Below, one piece after another: positions 1 to 8,520 of a DNA stretch of 57,768 bases. The stretch comes from Acidisphaera sp. L21. Lineage in GTDB: Bacteria > Pseudomonadota > Alphaproteobacteria > Acetobacterales > Acetobacteraceae. Position 1 is the first letter of the stretch; each line of letters opens with the position of its first letter. The stretch lies in contig NZ_LMUY01000032.1 of NCBI RefSeq assembly GCF_009765685.1, forward strand, positions 91,273 to 149,040. Reading direction: 5' to 3'. The notes under the pieces are model-generated. The model was not told where the DNA came from. It searched no databases and saw only the letters and a program-made list of their open reading frames with translations. Both the position numbers and the translations under genes were made by a program.

Positions 1-1032
1 AATAGCGATCCGCGGATGACGCGAGTGTTCTCCACCTTCACGGCCACCAACCCGTCGCTGTTTCTGGATATCGACCGAGAGAAGGCGCAGGCGCTGGGGT
101 TGGCGGTGACGGACGTGTTCAACGCGCTGCAGGCGACGTTGGGCGGTGTCTACATCAACGACTTCAACCTGTTCGGCCGTGTGTGGCAGGTGAACATCCA
201 GGGCGAGGAGCAGGATCGCAGCAAGATCGACGACCTCTGGAAGATCTATATCCGCAACAAGACCGGCGGGGTGGTGCCACTGCGCGCCATCGCGGATTTG
301 CGCATCGTGCTGGGGCCGCAGGTGATCACGCGGTACAACAACTACCGATCGGTCACGGTCAACGGTAGCCCGGCGCCCGGTGGGTCTACGGGCGCGGCGT
401 TGACGGCGATGACGCAGGTCTCGGCCAAAACCTTGCCCAATGGCTACAAATTCGAGTGGACGGGCACGGCGTATCAGGAGGTGGCGGCGTCGGGGCAGAC
501 CGGGTTCATCCTGGCGCTGGCGATCCTGTTCGCGTACCTGTTCCTGGTCGGGCTGTACGAGAGCTGGGTGATCCCGATTCCGGTGTTGCTGTCGGTGTCG
601 GTTGGCGTGCTCGGCTCGTTCGCGGGCATCCTGCTGGCGGGGCTGACGCTGGATCTGTATGCGCAGATCGGGCTGGTGGTGCTGATCGCGCTGGCGGCGA
701 AGAACGGCATTCTCATCGTGGAATTCGCCAAGGACCGGCGCGAGGCGGGCGAGAGCATCAAGGATGCGGCGATCCTGGGGGCGAAAACCCGGTTCCGCGC
801 GGTGATGATGACGTCGGTCGCGTTCATCCTGGGGCTGCTGCCGCTGGTGATCGCGTCGGGCGCGGCGGAGATCAGCCGGCGGGACGTGGGCACGCCGGTG
901 TTCGCCGGGATGATTGCGTCGTCCAGCATCGGGATCTTCATCGTACCGATGCTGTACGTGACGTTCCAGACGATGCGGGAAGGTGCGAAGCGGCGGTTTG
1001 GGCGTAAGCCGCCGGTGGTCGAGGCGCACTGA
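1..1032 (+). CDS. RND (HAE1/AcrB-type) multidrug efflux permease, C-terminal part
   Basis: The reading frame is open from the first base of the window, so the 5' end lies outside. What remains is the last third of an inner-membrane proton-driven RND pump: a periplasmic docking/porter segment (about residues 1-165), then membrane helices from about residue 170 containing the family motif [11 protein letters not shown] and the GTPVFAGM segment before the last helix. The RND transporter would pair with a membrane fusion protein, probably encoded upstream, and an outer-membrane factor. The C-terminal half matches the HAE1 family well; the substrate cannot be told. A half copy of the intergenic hairpin element begins right after the stop codon. 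Confidence 0.93.
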   Translation, partial: NSDPRMTRVFSTFTATNPSLFLDIDREKAQALGLAVTDVFNALQATLGGVYINDFNLFGRVWQVNIQGEEQDRSKIDDLWKIYIRNKTGGVVPLRAIADLRIVLGPQVITRYNNYRSVTVNGSPAPGGSTGAALTAMTQVSAKTLPNGYKFEWTGTAYQEVAASGQTGFILALAILFAYLFLVGLYESWVIPIPVLLSVSVGVLGSFAGILLAGLTLDLYAQIGLVVLIALAAKNGILIVEFAKDRREAGESIKDAAILGAKTRFRAVMMTSVAFILGLLPLVIASGAAEISRRDVGTPVFAGMIASSSIGIFIVPMLYVTFQTMREGAKRRFGRKPPVVEAH

Positions 1033-1033
1033 C

Positions 1034-1064
1034 GGGGCTTACAAGGCCCCGCCCTGCACCCCTT
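1034..1064 (+). repeat. Half copy of the intergenic hairpin element (first stem only)
   Basis: CGGGGC-TTACAAG-GCCCCG followed by CCTGCACCCC starts one base after the RND stop codon. It matches the first hairpin and ACCC linker of the fuller copies at 20579, 33225 and 50264, but the second hairpin is missing. Confidence 0.5.
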
Positions 1065-1154
1065 TTGCCAAGCTACTTGCTCCGGTGGGGCGTCTGCGGT
1101 CATGCTCCCACTTAGGCCGTCGCTAAGAGCGGCCTCAGTTGGGGGATACCTGCC

Positions 1155-2684
1155 ATGTCCGACGCTGCGCGCGCCGGCCGCAATACCATTGGGGATCTGC
1201 TGCGCCGGTCGGCGGAGCGTTACCGCGATCGCGTGGCGTTGCGCTGGGGCGATACCGCCTGGACATACCGCGCGCTGGATGACGCGGCGGAGCGTGCGGC
1301 GGGGGCGCTACTGGGCGCCGGGTTGGCGTTCGGCGACCGGGTCGTGGCGTATGGACGCAACTCCGACCTCTACCTGATTGCCTGGCTGGCGTGCTGCAAG
1401 GCGGGGCTGATCCATGTCTCCGCCAATTACGCGCTGACCGCGACGGAACTGCGCTACATCGTGCAGCAATCCGGCGCCAATCTGCTGCTGCACGACCCGT
1501 CGCTGAGCGATAACGCGGCGGCGGCCGGCGTGCGCACGGTCCTGTTCGCCGATGCGCTGGATGGTGCGAAAGGCCCAATGGGAGAGCAGGTGAGCGACGG
1601 GGACATCGCCCAGCTCTGCTACACCTCGGGCACCACCGGGTCGCCCAAGGGCGCGGTGATGACGCATCGGGCGCTGATGAGCGAATATGTGAGCTGCATC
1701 GTGGCGTGCGAGCATAGCGCCGCCGATCGCGTGCTGGCGGCGCTGCCGCTGTATCACACGGCGCAACTGCATTGCTTCACCATGCCGCAACTGATGGCGG
1801 GGGCGGAGATCGTGCTGATCGAGGCGCCCGTCCCTGCCCTGTGCCTGGAACTGATCGAACGGCACCGGATCACCTCGTTCTTCTCGCCGCCGACGGTGTG
1901 GATCAATTTGCTGCGGCATCCGGATTTCGACCGGCGGGATTTGTCCAGCCTGCGCAACATCTATTACGGCGCGGCGATCATGCCGGTGCCGGTGCTGCAC
2001 GAGTTGCGGCAGCGCATCCCGGGCGTGCGGGCGTTCAACTGCTATGGGCAGAGCGAGATGTCGCCGCTGGCCACAGTACTGCGGCCGGAGGAGCATGATG
2101 CCCGCCCCTCCTCCGTCGGGCGGCCGGTGCTGCATGTGCAGACGCGGGTGGTGGATCTGGACATGAAGGATGTGCCGCCGGGTGAGCAGGGGGAGATCGT
2201 GCATCGATCCCCGCATTTGATGCTGCGGTACTGGGACAACCCGGCGGCGACAGAGGAGGCGTTTGCCGGTGGGTGGTTCCATTCCGGCGATGTCGGGACG
2301 ATGGATGCGGATGGCTATCTCTACGTCGTCGACCGCATCAAGGACGTGATCAACACTGGCGGCGTGCTGGTGGCGAGCCGGGAGGTGGAGGATGCGATCT
2401 TCACCCACCCGGCGATCGCCGAATGCGCCGTGATCGCCATCGCCGACGAACGCTGGATCGAGGCGATTGCCGCCGTGGTGGTGCTGCGCGAGGGCGCCGA
2501 GGTAACGGAGGACGCGCTGTTGGCGCATAGCCGGCAAACTCTGGCGCCGTTCAAAGTGCCGAAACGGGTGTTCTTCGCCGAGGCGCTGCCGAAGAATACG
2601 GCGGGCAAATTGCTGAAGCGGGAGTTGCGGCGGGCATACACCGGGCAGACGAGCGCGGTGCTGGGAATGGCGGCTTCCGCTTGA
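1155..2684 (+). CDS. AMP-dependent acyl-CoA synthetase/ligase
   Basis: The 509-residue protein belongs to the ANL superfamily and should activate a carboxylic acid with ATP and load it onto CoA in the cytoplasm. The P-loop-like motif YTSGTTGSPKG is at about residues 156-166, the FHSGDVG hinge-side motif near 375, and the C-terminal NTAGKLLKREL segment holds the catalytic lysine near 485. The A8-type loop reads INTGGVLVASREVE, close to the medium/long-chain fatty acid and aryl-acid groups. GGGGGA lies a few bases before the ATG. It stands alone, so the substrate is unknown. Confidence 0.9.
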   Translation: MSDAARAGRNTIGDLLRRSAERYRDRVALRWGDTAWTYRALDDAAERAAGALLGAGLAFGDRVVAYGRNSDLYLIAWLACCKAGLIHVSANYALTATELRYIVQQSGANLLLHDPSLSDNAAAAGVRTVLFADALDGAKGPMGEQVSDGDIAQLCYTSGTTGSPKGAVMTHRALMSEYVSCIVACEHSAADRVLAALPLYHTAQLHCFTMPQLMAGAEIVLIEAPVPALCLELIERHRITSFFSPPTVWINLLRHPDFDRRDLSSLRNIYYGAAIMPVPVLHELRQRIPGVRAFNCYGQSEMSPLATVLRPEEHDARPSSVGRPVLHVQTRVVDLDMKDVPPGEQGEIVHRSPHLMLRYWDNPAATEEAFAGGWFHSGDVGTMDADGYLYVVDRIKDVINTGGVLVASREVEDAIFTHPAIAECAVIAIADERWIEAIAAVVVLREGAEVTEDALLAHSRQTLAPFKVPKRVFFAEALPKNTAGKLLKRELRRAYTGQTSAVLGMAASA

Positions 2685-2701
2685 CAGGGGGCAGGAGTTT
2701 C

Positions 2702-2722
2702 TGCGAGTGAGAATTGCTCGCA
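2702..2722. promoter_or_regulatory. Palindromic operator-like site (TGCGAG-N9-CTCGCA)
   Basis: A perfect 6-bp inverted repeat, TGCGAG and CTCGCA, flanks GAGAATT-like sequence. It sits 33 bp upstream of a small ORF with a good ribosome-binding site. The layout and the internal GAGAATTGC resemble Fur/Irr-type iron operators, but that assignment is inference. The same segment is enclosed by a looser outer repeat (GGGCAGGAG / CTCTGCCC), so it could instead be a nested RNA hairpin ending the acyl-CoA ligase transcript. Confidence 0.35.
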
Positions 2723-2755
2723 ACAAGCTCTGCCCGCTTTCCTGGAGTGACTCGC

Positions 2756-2917
2756 ATGCCCGACGACAGGCCGGAAAAACCATCGCGCACTGTGTGGTTC
2801 GAGACGGGGATGGCGATGACGATGAGTTGCAGCCCGTCACGCGAGACGGGTGCGCTACCGCAAAAGCAGGCGCCGGCGAATGATGAAGGGCGTCAGCAGC
2901 GCGGGACCGCCAAGTAG
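2756..2917 (+). pseudogene. Small ORF, possibly a decayed hemin-uptake (HemP-like) gene
   Basis: A 53-codon ORF starts with ATG after CTGGAGTGACTCGC, a well-placed ribosome-binding site, and lies behind the palindrome at 2702. Its first residues MPDDRPEKPSRTV look like the N-terminus of small HemP proteins. The expected C-terminal EYxLRxTRxGKLILTK pattern is absent in this frame, although a TRDG-containing stretch can be read in the next frame. The 3' end overlaps the convergent LytM gene. This is a weak assignment: it may be a frameshifted remnant or not a gene at all. Confidence 0.25.
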
Positions 2918-3363
2918 GTGAGCGGGTCGACGGCCTGGCCGTTGACCAGGACGGCGAAGAAGACGTGCGTGCCGTAGGTGACGCCGGTGCGGGCCACATG
3001 TCCCAGCGGCTCGCCTGCGGCGACGTTGCGTTTGCCCTCCGCGATGGCCGGCACGAGGTTGCCGAGATGGGCGTAGAGCGTGATCATGCCGCCCGGGTGT
3101 TCCAGGTGGACGGTGACGCCGCCCAGGCCTTGGCGCTTGATGATGAGGACCCGACCGGCCGCCGCGGCGTGGACCAACGCGCCGGCAGGGGCTGGCAGGT
3201 CGATCCCGTTGTGGAACGCCGCGGGGGCGTGCGGGCCGACCGCATGGCGCATCCCGAAGGGCGAGGACACGCAGGCCGGGGTAACGGGTGATTGCAGCAC
3301 GGGTTGCGCGCGCGGCTGGCCGAGCGGCACCAGCAGGAGCGCAGCCAATAGGGCGCGCCTCAT
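2893..3363 (-). CDS. Secreted LytM/M23-like protein with degenerate metal site
   Basis: The 156-residue protein starts with MRRALLAALLLVPLGQPRAQP, a clear signal peptide, followed directly by an M23 (LytM) fold. FHNGIDLPAPAG carries the first HxxxD zinc motif and LEHPGGMITLYAHL the conserved strand. The usual second motif HLHFE is THVFFAV here, so the second zinc-ligand histidine is phenylalanine and the glutamate is alanine. Active M23 enzymes cut peptidoglycan cross-bridges; degenerate ones such as EnvC/NlpD act as regulators of amidases, and a binding role is more likely here. The ATG overlaps the upstream stop as ATGA, so translation is probably coupled to the histidine phosphatase. Confidence 0.82.
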   Translation of the reverse strand: MRRALLAALLLVPLGQPRAQPVLQSPVTPACVSSPFGMRHAVGPHAPAAFHNGIDLPAPAGALVHAAAAGRVLIIKRQGLGGVTVHLEHPGGMITLYAHLGNLVPAIAEGKRNVAAGEPLGHVARTGVTYGTHVFFAVLVNGQAVDPLTYLAVPRC

Positions 3364-3848
3364 CGTCGGGTGACCGAGCCTGGCGCCGGTGCGGGGGCCA
3401 GCAGGTCGATCGGTTGGTTTGTGGCCAGGGCCGCAAGCACCTTCAGCGGGCCGCCATGCGAGATTAGGATGTGGTCGCCCATCGGTAGGTCGCTCCAGAA
3501 AGCGCGTATGCGAGCCACCAACGCGGCGCCGGTTTCGCCACCGGGTGGGCAGAAGGCCCAGGGGTCGGCGGCCCAGGCGTCCAAGGCTTCGCGGGGCACA
3601 TCGTCCCAAGGCAGCCCTTCCCAGGCGCCGAAGTCGAGTTCCATCAGGCGGTCGTCCGGCCGGCATGGGCCCAATGCCTCGGCCACGGCGCGGCAACGCT
3701 GCAGGGGGCTGGTCCAGATGATGCCACCCTGCCCTGCCAATTGGGCCGAGAGCGTTGCCGCGGATTCCGGGTCGGCCAACGGCAGGTCGGTGCGTCCGTA
3801 ACACCGCCCGGCCGCGTCGACCGGGGGGTGGCGGACGAGCGCGATCAA
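3360..3848 (-). CDS. Histidine phosphatase family protein (CobC-like)
   Basis: The protein has the phosphoglycerate-mutase-like fold: the phosphohistidine motif appears as LVRHPPVD, followed by CYGRTDLPL, the ELDFGAWEGLPWDDV block and the second catalytic histidine in ILISHGGPL. The CYGR/DLPL form is typical of the alpha-ribazole phosphatase (CobC) branch, but no cobalamin genes are near. I place the start at TTG (3848), which overlaps the preceding stop as TTGA and leaves two residues before the conserved LVRHP; an ATG 13 codons upstream would need a 43-bp overlap with the previous gene and adds unconserved sequence. About 162 residues. Confidence 0.82.
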   Translation of the reverse strand: MIALVRHPPVDAAGRCYGRTDLPLADPESAATLSAQLAGQGGIIWTSPLQRCRAVAEALGPCRPDDRLMELDFGAWEGLPWDDVPREALDAWAADPWAFCPPGGETGAALVARIRAFWSDLPMGDHILISHGGPLKVLAALATNQPIDLLAPAPAPGSVTRR

Positions 3849-4225
3849 GCGGGGATCAGGCTGGCATGGGCGGCGACGACCCGCCATCCTTCTGGCAGGC
3901 GCACCCAGCTTTGCATCTGGCGGCCGATCTTGCCGGGCGCGCTGGCGCGCTCGAACAGGGTGGAGGCGGTGGCGAAATCGTGGCCGAAGGTGGTGATGAC
4001 GGTGCGGGAGATGCTGCGGGTCAGGCCCTGGGACGGGCGGGCGGCGCGGAAGGCGGCGATCTCGGCGGCGCCGTAGAGGTTCTCGCCGATGCCGTAGCGG
4101 ATGACTTCGGCACTGTCCCAGAAGGTGGCGTCCAGGACGGGCACATCGTTGGTGTTGAGCGCGACCTCGTAGCGCATGAAGGCCTCGTGCACTTCGGCGA
4201 CGATCTCGGGCAGGTTGATTTGCAT
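3845..4225 (-). CDS. hpxZ: HpxZ/AtzH-like protein (DUF3225, SnoaL-like fold)
   Basis: The protein is about 126 residues, which matches the HpxZ family. It starts MQINLPEIVAEVHEAFMRYE and contains the family stretch FWDSAEVIRYGIGENLYG. HpxZ occurs with oxalurate/ureide amidases in Klebsiella-type purine catabolism; the related AtzH, in cyanuric acid clusters, assists the amidase step. Here it follows an AtzE-type amidase by two bases, which supports the assignment. The ATG at 4225 has GGATGGGA at good spacing; an ATG four codons upstream has almost none. The exact biochemical role in this organism is not shown by the sequence. Confidence 0.8.
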   Translation of the reverse strand: MQINLPEIVAEVHEAFMRYEVALNTNDVPVLDATFWDSAEVIRYGIGENLYGAAEIAAFRAARPSQGLTRSISRTVITTFGHDFATASTLFERASAPGKIGRQMQSWVRLPEGWRVVAAHASLIPA

Positions 4226-4227
4226 GG

Positions 4228-5592
4228 TTAGTCCCATCCTATGGGTTGGCGCGTGGCGCAGATGCCGTCGCGTTCCAGGGCGCGGGCGACCCGGAGGGCG
4301 ATGTCCTCGCGCCAGGGGGCGGCGATGAGTTGGACGCCGATCGGCATGCCCTCGACGGGTGCCGGGACCGCGACGACGGGCAGGCCGATGAAGCTGATGG
4401 GCTGGGTGAAGATGCCCATGTTGGCGCGGACCGGCAGGGTGACGCCGTCGAGTTCGAAGGTTTGCTGGCCCAGCAGGGGGGCGCCGCAGGGGGTGGCGGG
4501 GGCGAGGATGACGTCGACCGTGTCGAACAGCGCGAGAATGTCGGCGCGGAATTGGCGGCGGAACTTCTGAGCCTGGGTGACGAGGACGGAGGGCACCAGG
4601 GCACCGGCGAGCAGACGGTCGCGCACGGCCGGGTCGAAATCGGCGGGGCGGGTGCGGAGGCGGTCCAGGTGTAGCGCCGCGCCCTCGGTCGCGGTGATGA
4701 CGTAGGCGGCGGCGCGGGCGCGGGCGGCGTTGGGGAGATCGATCTCGCGGGTGGCGCCGAGGGCCTGGGCGATGGTGTGGAGGGCGGCGAGTGCCTCGGG
4801 GAAGGCGTTGCGCTGGAAGTAGCCGCCGGCGATGCCGAGGCGGAGGCCGGCCAAACCGGTCTCAAGCGAGGGCATGGCGGGGGTGATGGGTTGGTCGACG
4901 CAGGCGGGATCGGCCGGGTCGGGGCCCTGCATGGCGTCGTAGCTGAGCGCCAGGTCGGCAACGCTGCGGGCCAGCGGGCCGAGATGGTCGAGGGAGGCGA
5001 CGAAGGGGAAGGTGCCGTGCCGGGTCAGGCGGCCGAAGGTGGGTTTGAGGCCCCAGATGCCGCAGAGCGAGGCGGGGACGCGGATGGAACCGTTGGTGTC
5101 CGAGCCTAGGGCGATTGGGACCAGGCCGCCGGCCACCGCGGAACCGGAGCCACCGGAGGAGCCGCCGGACATGCGGGTGGGGTCGTGCGGGTTGCGGGAT
5201 GGGCCGTCATGCACGTTCTCGCCGGTGAAGTCGTAGGCGTATTCGCCCATGTTGAGCGCGCCGACCAGGATGGCACCGGCGGCTTCGAGGCGGGCGATGA
5301 GGGGGCCATCCTCGGTAGCGGGCGGGCGGTCGCGGTTGATGAATGAGCCGGCGCGGGTGGGAAGGCCGGCGACGTCGAACAGGTTCTTCACGGCGAAGGG
5401 GACGCCGGCCAGTGGCCCCGTGGGGTTGGTGGCGGCGCGGGCCAGAGCGCGTTCGGCGACGATGTCGGTGAAGGCGTTAAGCGTGCCGTCATGGCGGGCG
5501 ATGCGGTCGAGCGCGGCCTGCACGGTGGCGGTGGCGGTGGTGCGGCCGGTCGTGACGTCGGCAGCGATGGCGGCGGCGGTGGGCCAGGTCAT
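4228..5592 (-). CDS. AtzE-family amidase (amidase-signature hydrolase)
   Basis: This is a 454-residue amidase-signature enzyme with the Ser-cisSer-Lys triad: lysine in GVPFAVKNLFDVAG, and the serine loop GGSSGGSGSAVAGG with the following GSDTNGSIRVPAS. The sequence best fits the AtzE/HpxY group, which deaminates 1-carboxybiuret or acts on oxalurate-type ureides. In AtzE systems a small partner, AtzG, is required to stabilise the enzyme, but no AtzG-like ORF is visible in this operon. The gene overlaps the allophanate hydrolase stop by ATGA and is followed by the HpxZ-like gene, so the three are probably one transcript. Confidence 0.86.
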   Translation of the reverse strand: MTWPTAAAIAADVTTGRTTATATVQAALDRIARHDGTLNAFTDIVAERALARAATNPTGPLAGVPFAVKNLFDVAGLPTRAGSFINRDRPPATEDGPLIARLEAAGAILVGALNMGEYAYDFTGENVHDGPSRNPHDPTRMSGGSSGGSGSAVAGGLVPIALGSDTNGSIRVPASLCGIWGLKPTFGRLTRHGTFPFVASLDHLGPLARSVADLALSYDAMQGPDPADPACVDQPITPAMPSLETGLAGLRLGIAGGYFQRNAFPEALAALHTIAQALGATREIDLPNAARARAAAYVITATEGAALHLDRLRTRPADFDPAVRDRLLAGALVPSVLVTQAQKFRRQFRADILALFDTVDVILAPATPCGAPLLGQQTFELDGVTLPVRANMGIFTQPISFIGLPVVAVPAPVEGMPIGVQLIAAPWREDIALRVARALERDGICATRQPIGWD

Positions 5593-7457
5593 GCGCGGAA
5601 TACCGGGGCTGGATCCAGAAGGTCTGGCAAGGGTGGGTCGGTCAGCGTGGCGGCTTGGGCGAGGATGGTGCGCAGGTTGAAGGCGATGCCGGCCTCCCAC
5701 GCCGGGTCGATGGGCAGGCGCATGAGGGCGGCGCCGGCGCGGATGAAGTCGGTGATGGCGGTCGCGGCGAGGTAGGCGCGCCAGCCGCCGTGGGCGGTGA
5801 TGTCCTGGGCACCGGCGACCCCCGCGGCTTCGGCCAGGAAGCCGAGGCAGGGGCCGGATTGGAGCAGCACCGTGCCGAAGCCGAGCGGTGGTGGAATTTG
5901 GGCGAGCAGAGGGCCGATGGCGGTGGTGGGGAGCGCCCAGATCTCGCCGGCGATGGAGGCGCCGCCTTGGGTTGCGACCAAGCCGGGGCGGTTGCCGAGG
6001 GCGTAGAGGCGGTAGCCGGGGACGGTCTTGGCTTCGGCGACGAAGCGGCCACCGAGGGCGGTGACTTGGCCGTTGAGCGGCAGGCCGGCCATGTGGCCAC
6101 CGATGCAGAATAGTTCGGTTTCGTTGGGGCCGGCGGCGTCCGGGGTGGCGGGCTGGGGCAATGGCGCTGCGGTGGCGCCGACCGTGTTGGTGGCGGCGCG
6201 GTGGAGTTGGTCGGCGAGCGCGGCCAGGCGGCCTTCGGACCAGGCGGGGCCGACGAGGGTGATGCCGCCGGGCAGGCCGTCCGCGCCCATGCCGGAGGGC
6301 ACGGCCCAGGCGGCGAGGTCGCAGAGATTGACGAAGTTGGTCCAGGTGCCGAGGCGGCTGTTGGGGCCGATGGGGTCGGCGGCCAGGTCGGCCAAACTGG
6401 GGGTGTTCGGGGCGGTGGGCAGTAGCAGCACGTCGAATCTGGCGAAAAGCTGGGTGGCGAAGCGGCGCGCCTGGGCCAGTTGGTGAAAGGCGTCGAAGGC
6501 GTCGACGGTGCGGCGGTCCAGGCCGCCCTCCAGGATGGCGCGGGTGGTGGGGTGCAGGATGTCCGGGGTTTGTAGGACACCTCGGAGGGCGGCGGTGCGC
6601 TCGGCGACCCAGGGACCGTCGTAGAGCAGGTGGGCGATTTGCAGGAGCGGGGTGATGTCGACCTCCGCTGCGCCCAGGCTGGCGGCGGCGGCGCGGTACA
6701 GGCGGGCTTGCTCGGGCGCGCAGATGTCGGCGGCGACGCTGGCCACACGCATCGTGGCGGGGGCGCCGCGGCGCAGATGGGGCACGGGGGCGGCGCGGGA
6801 ATACGGGTCCGCCTCGTCCAGGGCAGCAATGATGCGGGCAATTTCCAGCGCCTCGTCCACGCTGCGGGCGAAGACGGAGATGGTGTCGATCGAGCGGCAT
6901 GCGGGGATCATGCCGCGGGCGGATACGCTGCCGATGGTGGGCTTTAGGCCGACGATGTTGCCGAACATCGCGGGGACGCGGCCGGACCCAGCGGTGTCGG
7001 TGCCGAGTGCGAACGGCACGATGCCGGCGGCGACCACGGCGCCGGAGCCGGAGGATGAGCCGCCGGGCACGCGCGCCGGGTCGAAGACATTGCGGGGGAC
7101 GCCGTAGGGGCTGCGGACGCCGACCAGCCCGGTGGCGAATTGGTCGAGGTTGGTCTTGCCGATGAGCACTGCGCCAGCGTCCAGCAGGCGCTGGACGGCC
7201 GGCGCGTGGACGGTCGGGGTGAAGGCGTAGCCTGGGCAGGCGGCAGTGGTGGGCACGCCGGCGACGTCGATATTGTCCTTTACGGCGAAGGGCACGCCCC
7301 AGAGGGGACGATCTTGCGGACCCTCTGCCTCCAGCACGGCCGCGCGGGCGAGGATCTCGGCATCGGGGATGCGGGTGATCCAAATGGCCGGGTCGGCATG
7401 GGCCGCGTCGGCTGCCAATGCGGCCTGGACCGCCGATACCGGGGAGGAAAAATTCAT
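5589..7457 (-). CDS. atzF: Allophanate hydrolase (AtzF/DUR2-type)
   Basis: The 622-residue protein has two parts. Residues about 1-450 are an amidase-signature domain with lysine in GVPFAVKDNIDVAG and the serine loop GGSSSGSGAVVAAG. The remaining C-terminal domain starts near NETELFCIGGHMAGLPLN and runs to GGWRAYLAATAITDF, the extra domain typical of AtzF and Dur2. The enzyme hydrolyses allophanate to carbon dioxide and ammonia. I chose ATG at 7457 (MNFSSPVSAVQ) because longer versions add unconserved sequence. Neither urea carboxylase nor biuret hydrolase is in the window. It is the first gene of the leftward operon. Confidence 0.92.
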   Translation of the reverse strand: MNFSSPVSAVQAALAADAAHADPAIWITRIPDAEILARAAVLEAEGPQDRPLWGVPFAVKDNIDVAGVPTTAACPGYAFTPTVHAPAVQRLLDAGAVLIGKTNLDQFATGLVGVRSPYGVPRNVFDPARVPGGSSSGSGAVVAAGIVPFALGTDTAGSGRVPAMFGNIVGLKPTIGSVSARGMIPACRSIDTISVFARSVDEALEIARIIAALDEADPYSRAAPVPHLRRGAPATMRVASVAADICAPEQARLYRAAAASLGAAEVDITPLLQIAHLLYDGPWVAERTAALRGVLQTPDILHPTTRAILEGGLDRRTVDAFDAFHQLAQARRFATQLFARFDVLLLPTAPNTPSLADLAADPIGPNSRLGTWTNFVNLCDLAAWAVPSGMGADGLPGGITLVGPAWSEGRLAALADQLHRAATNTVGATAAPLPQPATPDAAGPNETELFCIGGHMAGLPLNGQVTALGGRFVAEAKTVPGYRLYALGNRPGLVATQGGASIAGEIWALPTTAIGPLLAQIPPPLGFGTVLLQSGPCLGFLAEAAGVAGAQDITAHGGWRAYLAATAITDFIRAGAALMRLPIDPAWEAGIAFNLRTILAQAATLTDPPLPDLLDPAPVFRA

Positions 7458-7545
7458 GAGATGCTCCGTAGCCGCGCCGATCGGATGCAGCAACATTCGG
7501 GCCACGCTCGACAGGTCATCCTGCGAAACCGTAGGTTCCGCGTTG

Positions 7546-7800
7546 ATGGACACAACCAGACTCCTCGGGCTGCCACCCTTCGTTGCTGTCTGTGCGCTGG
7601 CTGCGCTGTCGTTCGGGATGCACCGGATGGATTTGGCGCTGGGGGAGTTGGGGCTGTTGTGGTTGGCCATCGTCGCCACCATTGCGGTGTTCGCGCCGGC
7701 CTGCGCCAACGCGGCGTGGCTGGCGCCGTATCTGGCCTGGGTCACGTTCGCCGGGGCGCTGAATGACGCGGTCTGGCACATGAACCGTCGTCCTGCTTAA
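7546..7800 (+). pseudogene. C-terminal half of a TspO/MBR family protein
   Basis: The 84-codon frame encodes only the last two to three helices of TspO: FGMHRMDLALGELGLLWLAI, then TIAVFAP and PYLAWVTFAGALNDAVW, the last being the family's PYLxWVxFAxxLNxxxW signature. TspO proteins are normally about 155 residues with five helices. The first half, including the tryptophan-rich ligand loop, is missing, and the upstream DNA is the 5' end of the divergent allophanate hydrolase gene. No ribosome-binding site is evident at the ATG. A truncated remnant is the simplest reading; a shortened functional membrane protein cannot be excluded. Confidence 0.6.
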
Positions 7801-7809
7801 CAGGCCCGC

Positions 7810-8520
7810 ATGATCGAGATTTCTGGCCTGACGAAGCGGTTCGGGGACACCACCGTCCTCGATCATCTGAACCTGACCGTGCCCGGCGGTAGTCTGCTGG
7901 CGCTACTGGGGCCGTCCGGGTCGGGCAAGAGCACGGTGCTTCGGATCATCGCCGGACTGGAGGCGCCGGATGCGGGGACGCTGCGGTTGGATGGGCAAGA
8001 TGCGGCGGGGGTGACGCCGGGTGCGCGCCGGATCGGGTTCGTGTTCCAGGGATATGCGCTGTTCGCGCACATGACCGCGGCCGAGAACATTGCGTTCGGG
8101 CTGCAGGTGATGCGGCGCCCGCAGCGACCCACGCGGGTGGAGATCGCGGCCGAGGTGCAGCGGCTGCTGGCGCTGGTGCGGTTGGATGGGCTGGGCAACC
8201 GCCTGCCGGCTCAGCTCTCGGGCGGGCAGTGCCAACGTGTGGCGCTGGCGCGGGCGCTGGCGATTCGGCCTCGTATCCTGCTGTTGGACGAGCCGTTCGG
8301 CGCACTGGATCGCGAAGTACGCGACGAGTTGCGGGGGGAATTGCGCCGGGTGCACGACGAGTTGGGCATCACCACCGTGCTGGTGACGCATGACCACGAG
8401 GACGCGGCTGTGCTGGCCGATCGCGTGGTGACGCTGAACCGCGGCCGGGTTGTGGACGATGCAGGCCCGGCTACAACCGCCGCACCGGAATCGTCCAGGC
8501 CAGCACCAGCGCCACGCTGA
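7810..8520 (+). CDS. ABC transporter ATP-binding protein, CysA-like, solitary
   Basis: This is a 236-residue ABC ATPase with Walker [10 protein letters not shown] (about residues 35-43), signature [15 protein letters not shown], Walker [13 protein letters not shown] and the switch histidine in VTHDHED. It resembles the sulfate/molybdate/putrescine import group (CysA, PotA) but stops just after the ATPase core and lacks the roughly 100-residue C-terminal regulatory domain. No permease or binding protein is adjacent, so its partner is unknown. Its last 50 bases overlap the 3' end of the oppositely oriented MFS gene, which fits a shortened or rewritten C-terminus (proline/alanine-rich tail). Confidence 0.85.
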   Translation: MIEISGLTKRFGDTTVLDHLNLTVPGGSLLALLGPSGSGKSTVLRIIAGLEAPDAGTLRLDGQDAAGVTPGARRIGFVFQGYALFAHMTAAENIAFGLQVMRRPQRPTRVEIAAEVQRLLALVRLDGLGNRLPAQLSGGQCQRVALARALAIRPRILLLDEPFGALDREVRDELRGELRRVHDELGITTVLVTHDHEDAAVLADRVVTLNRGRVVDDAGPATTAAPESSRPAPAPR

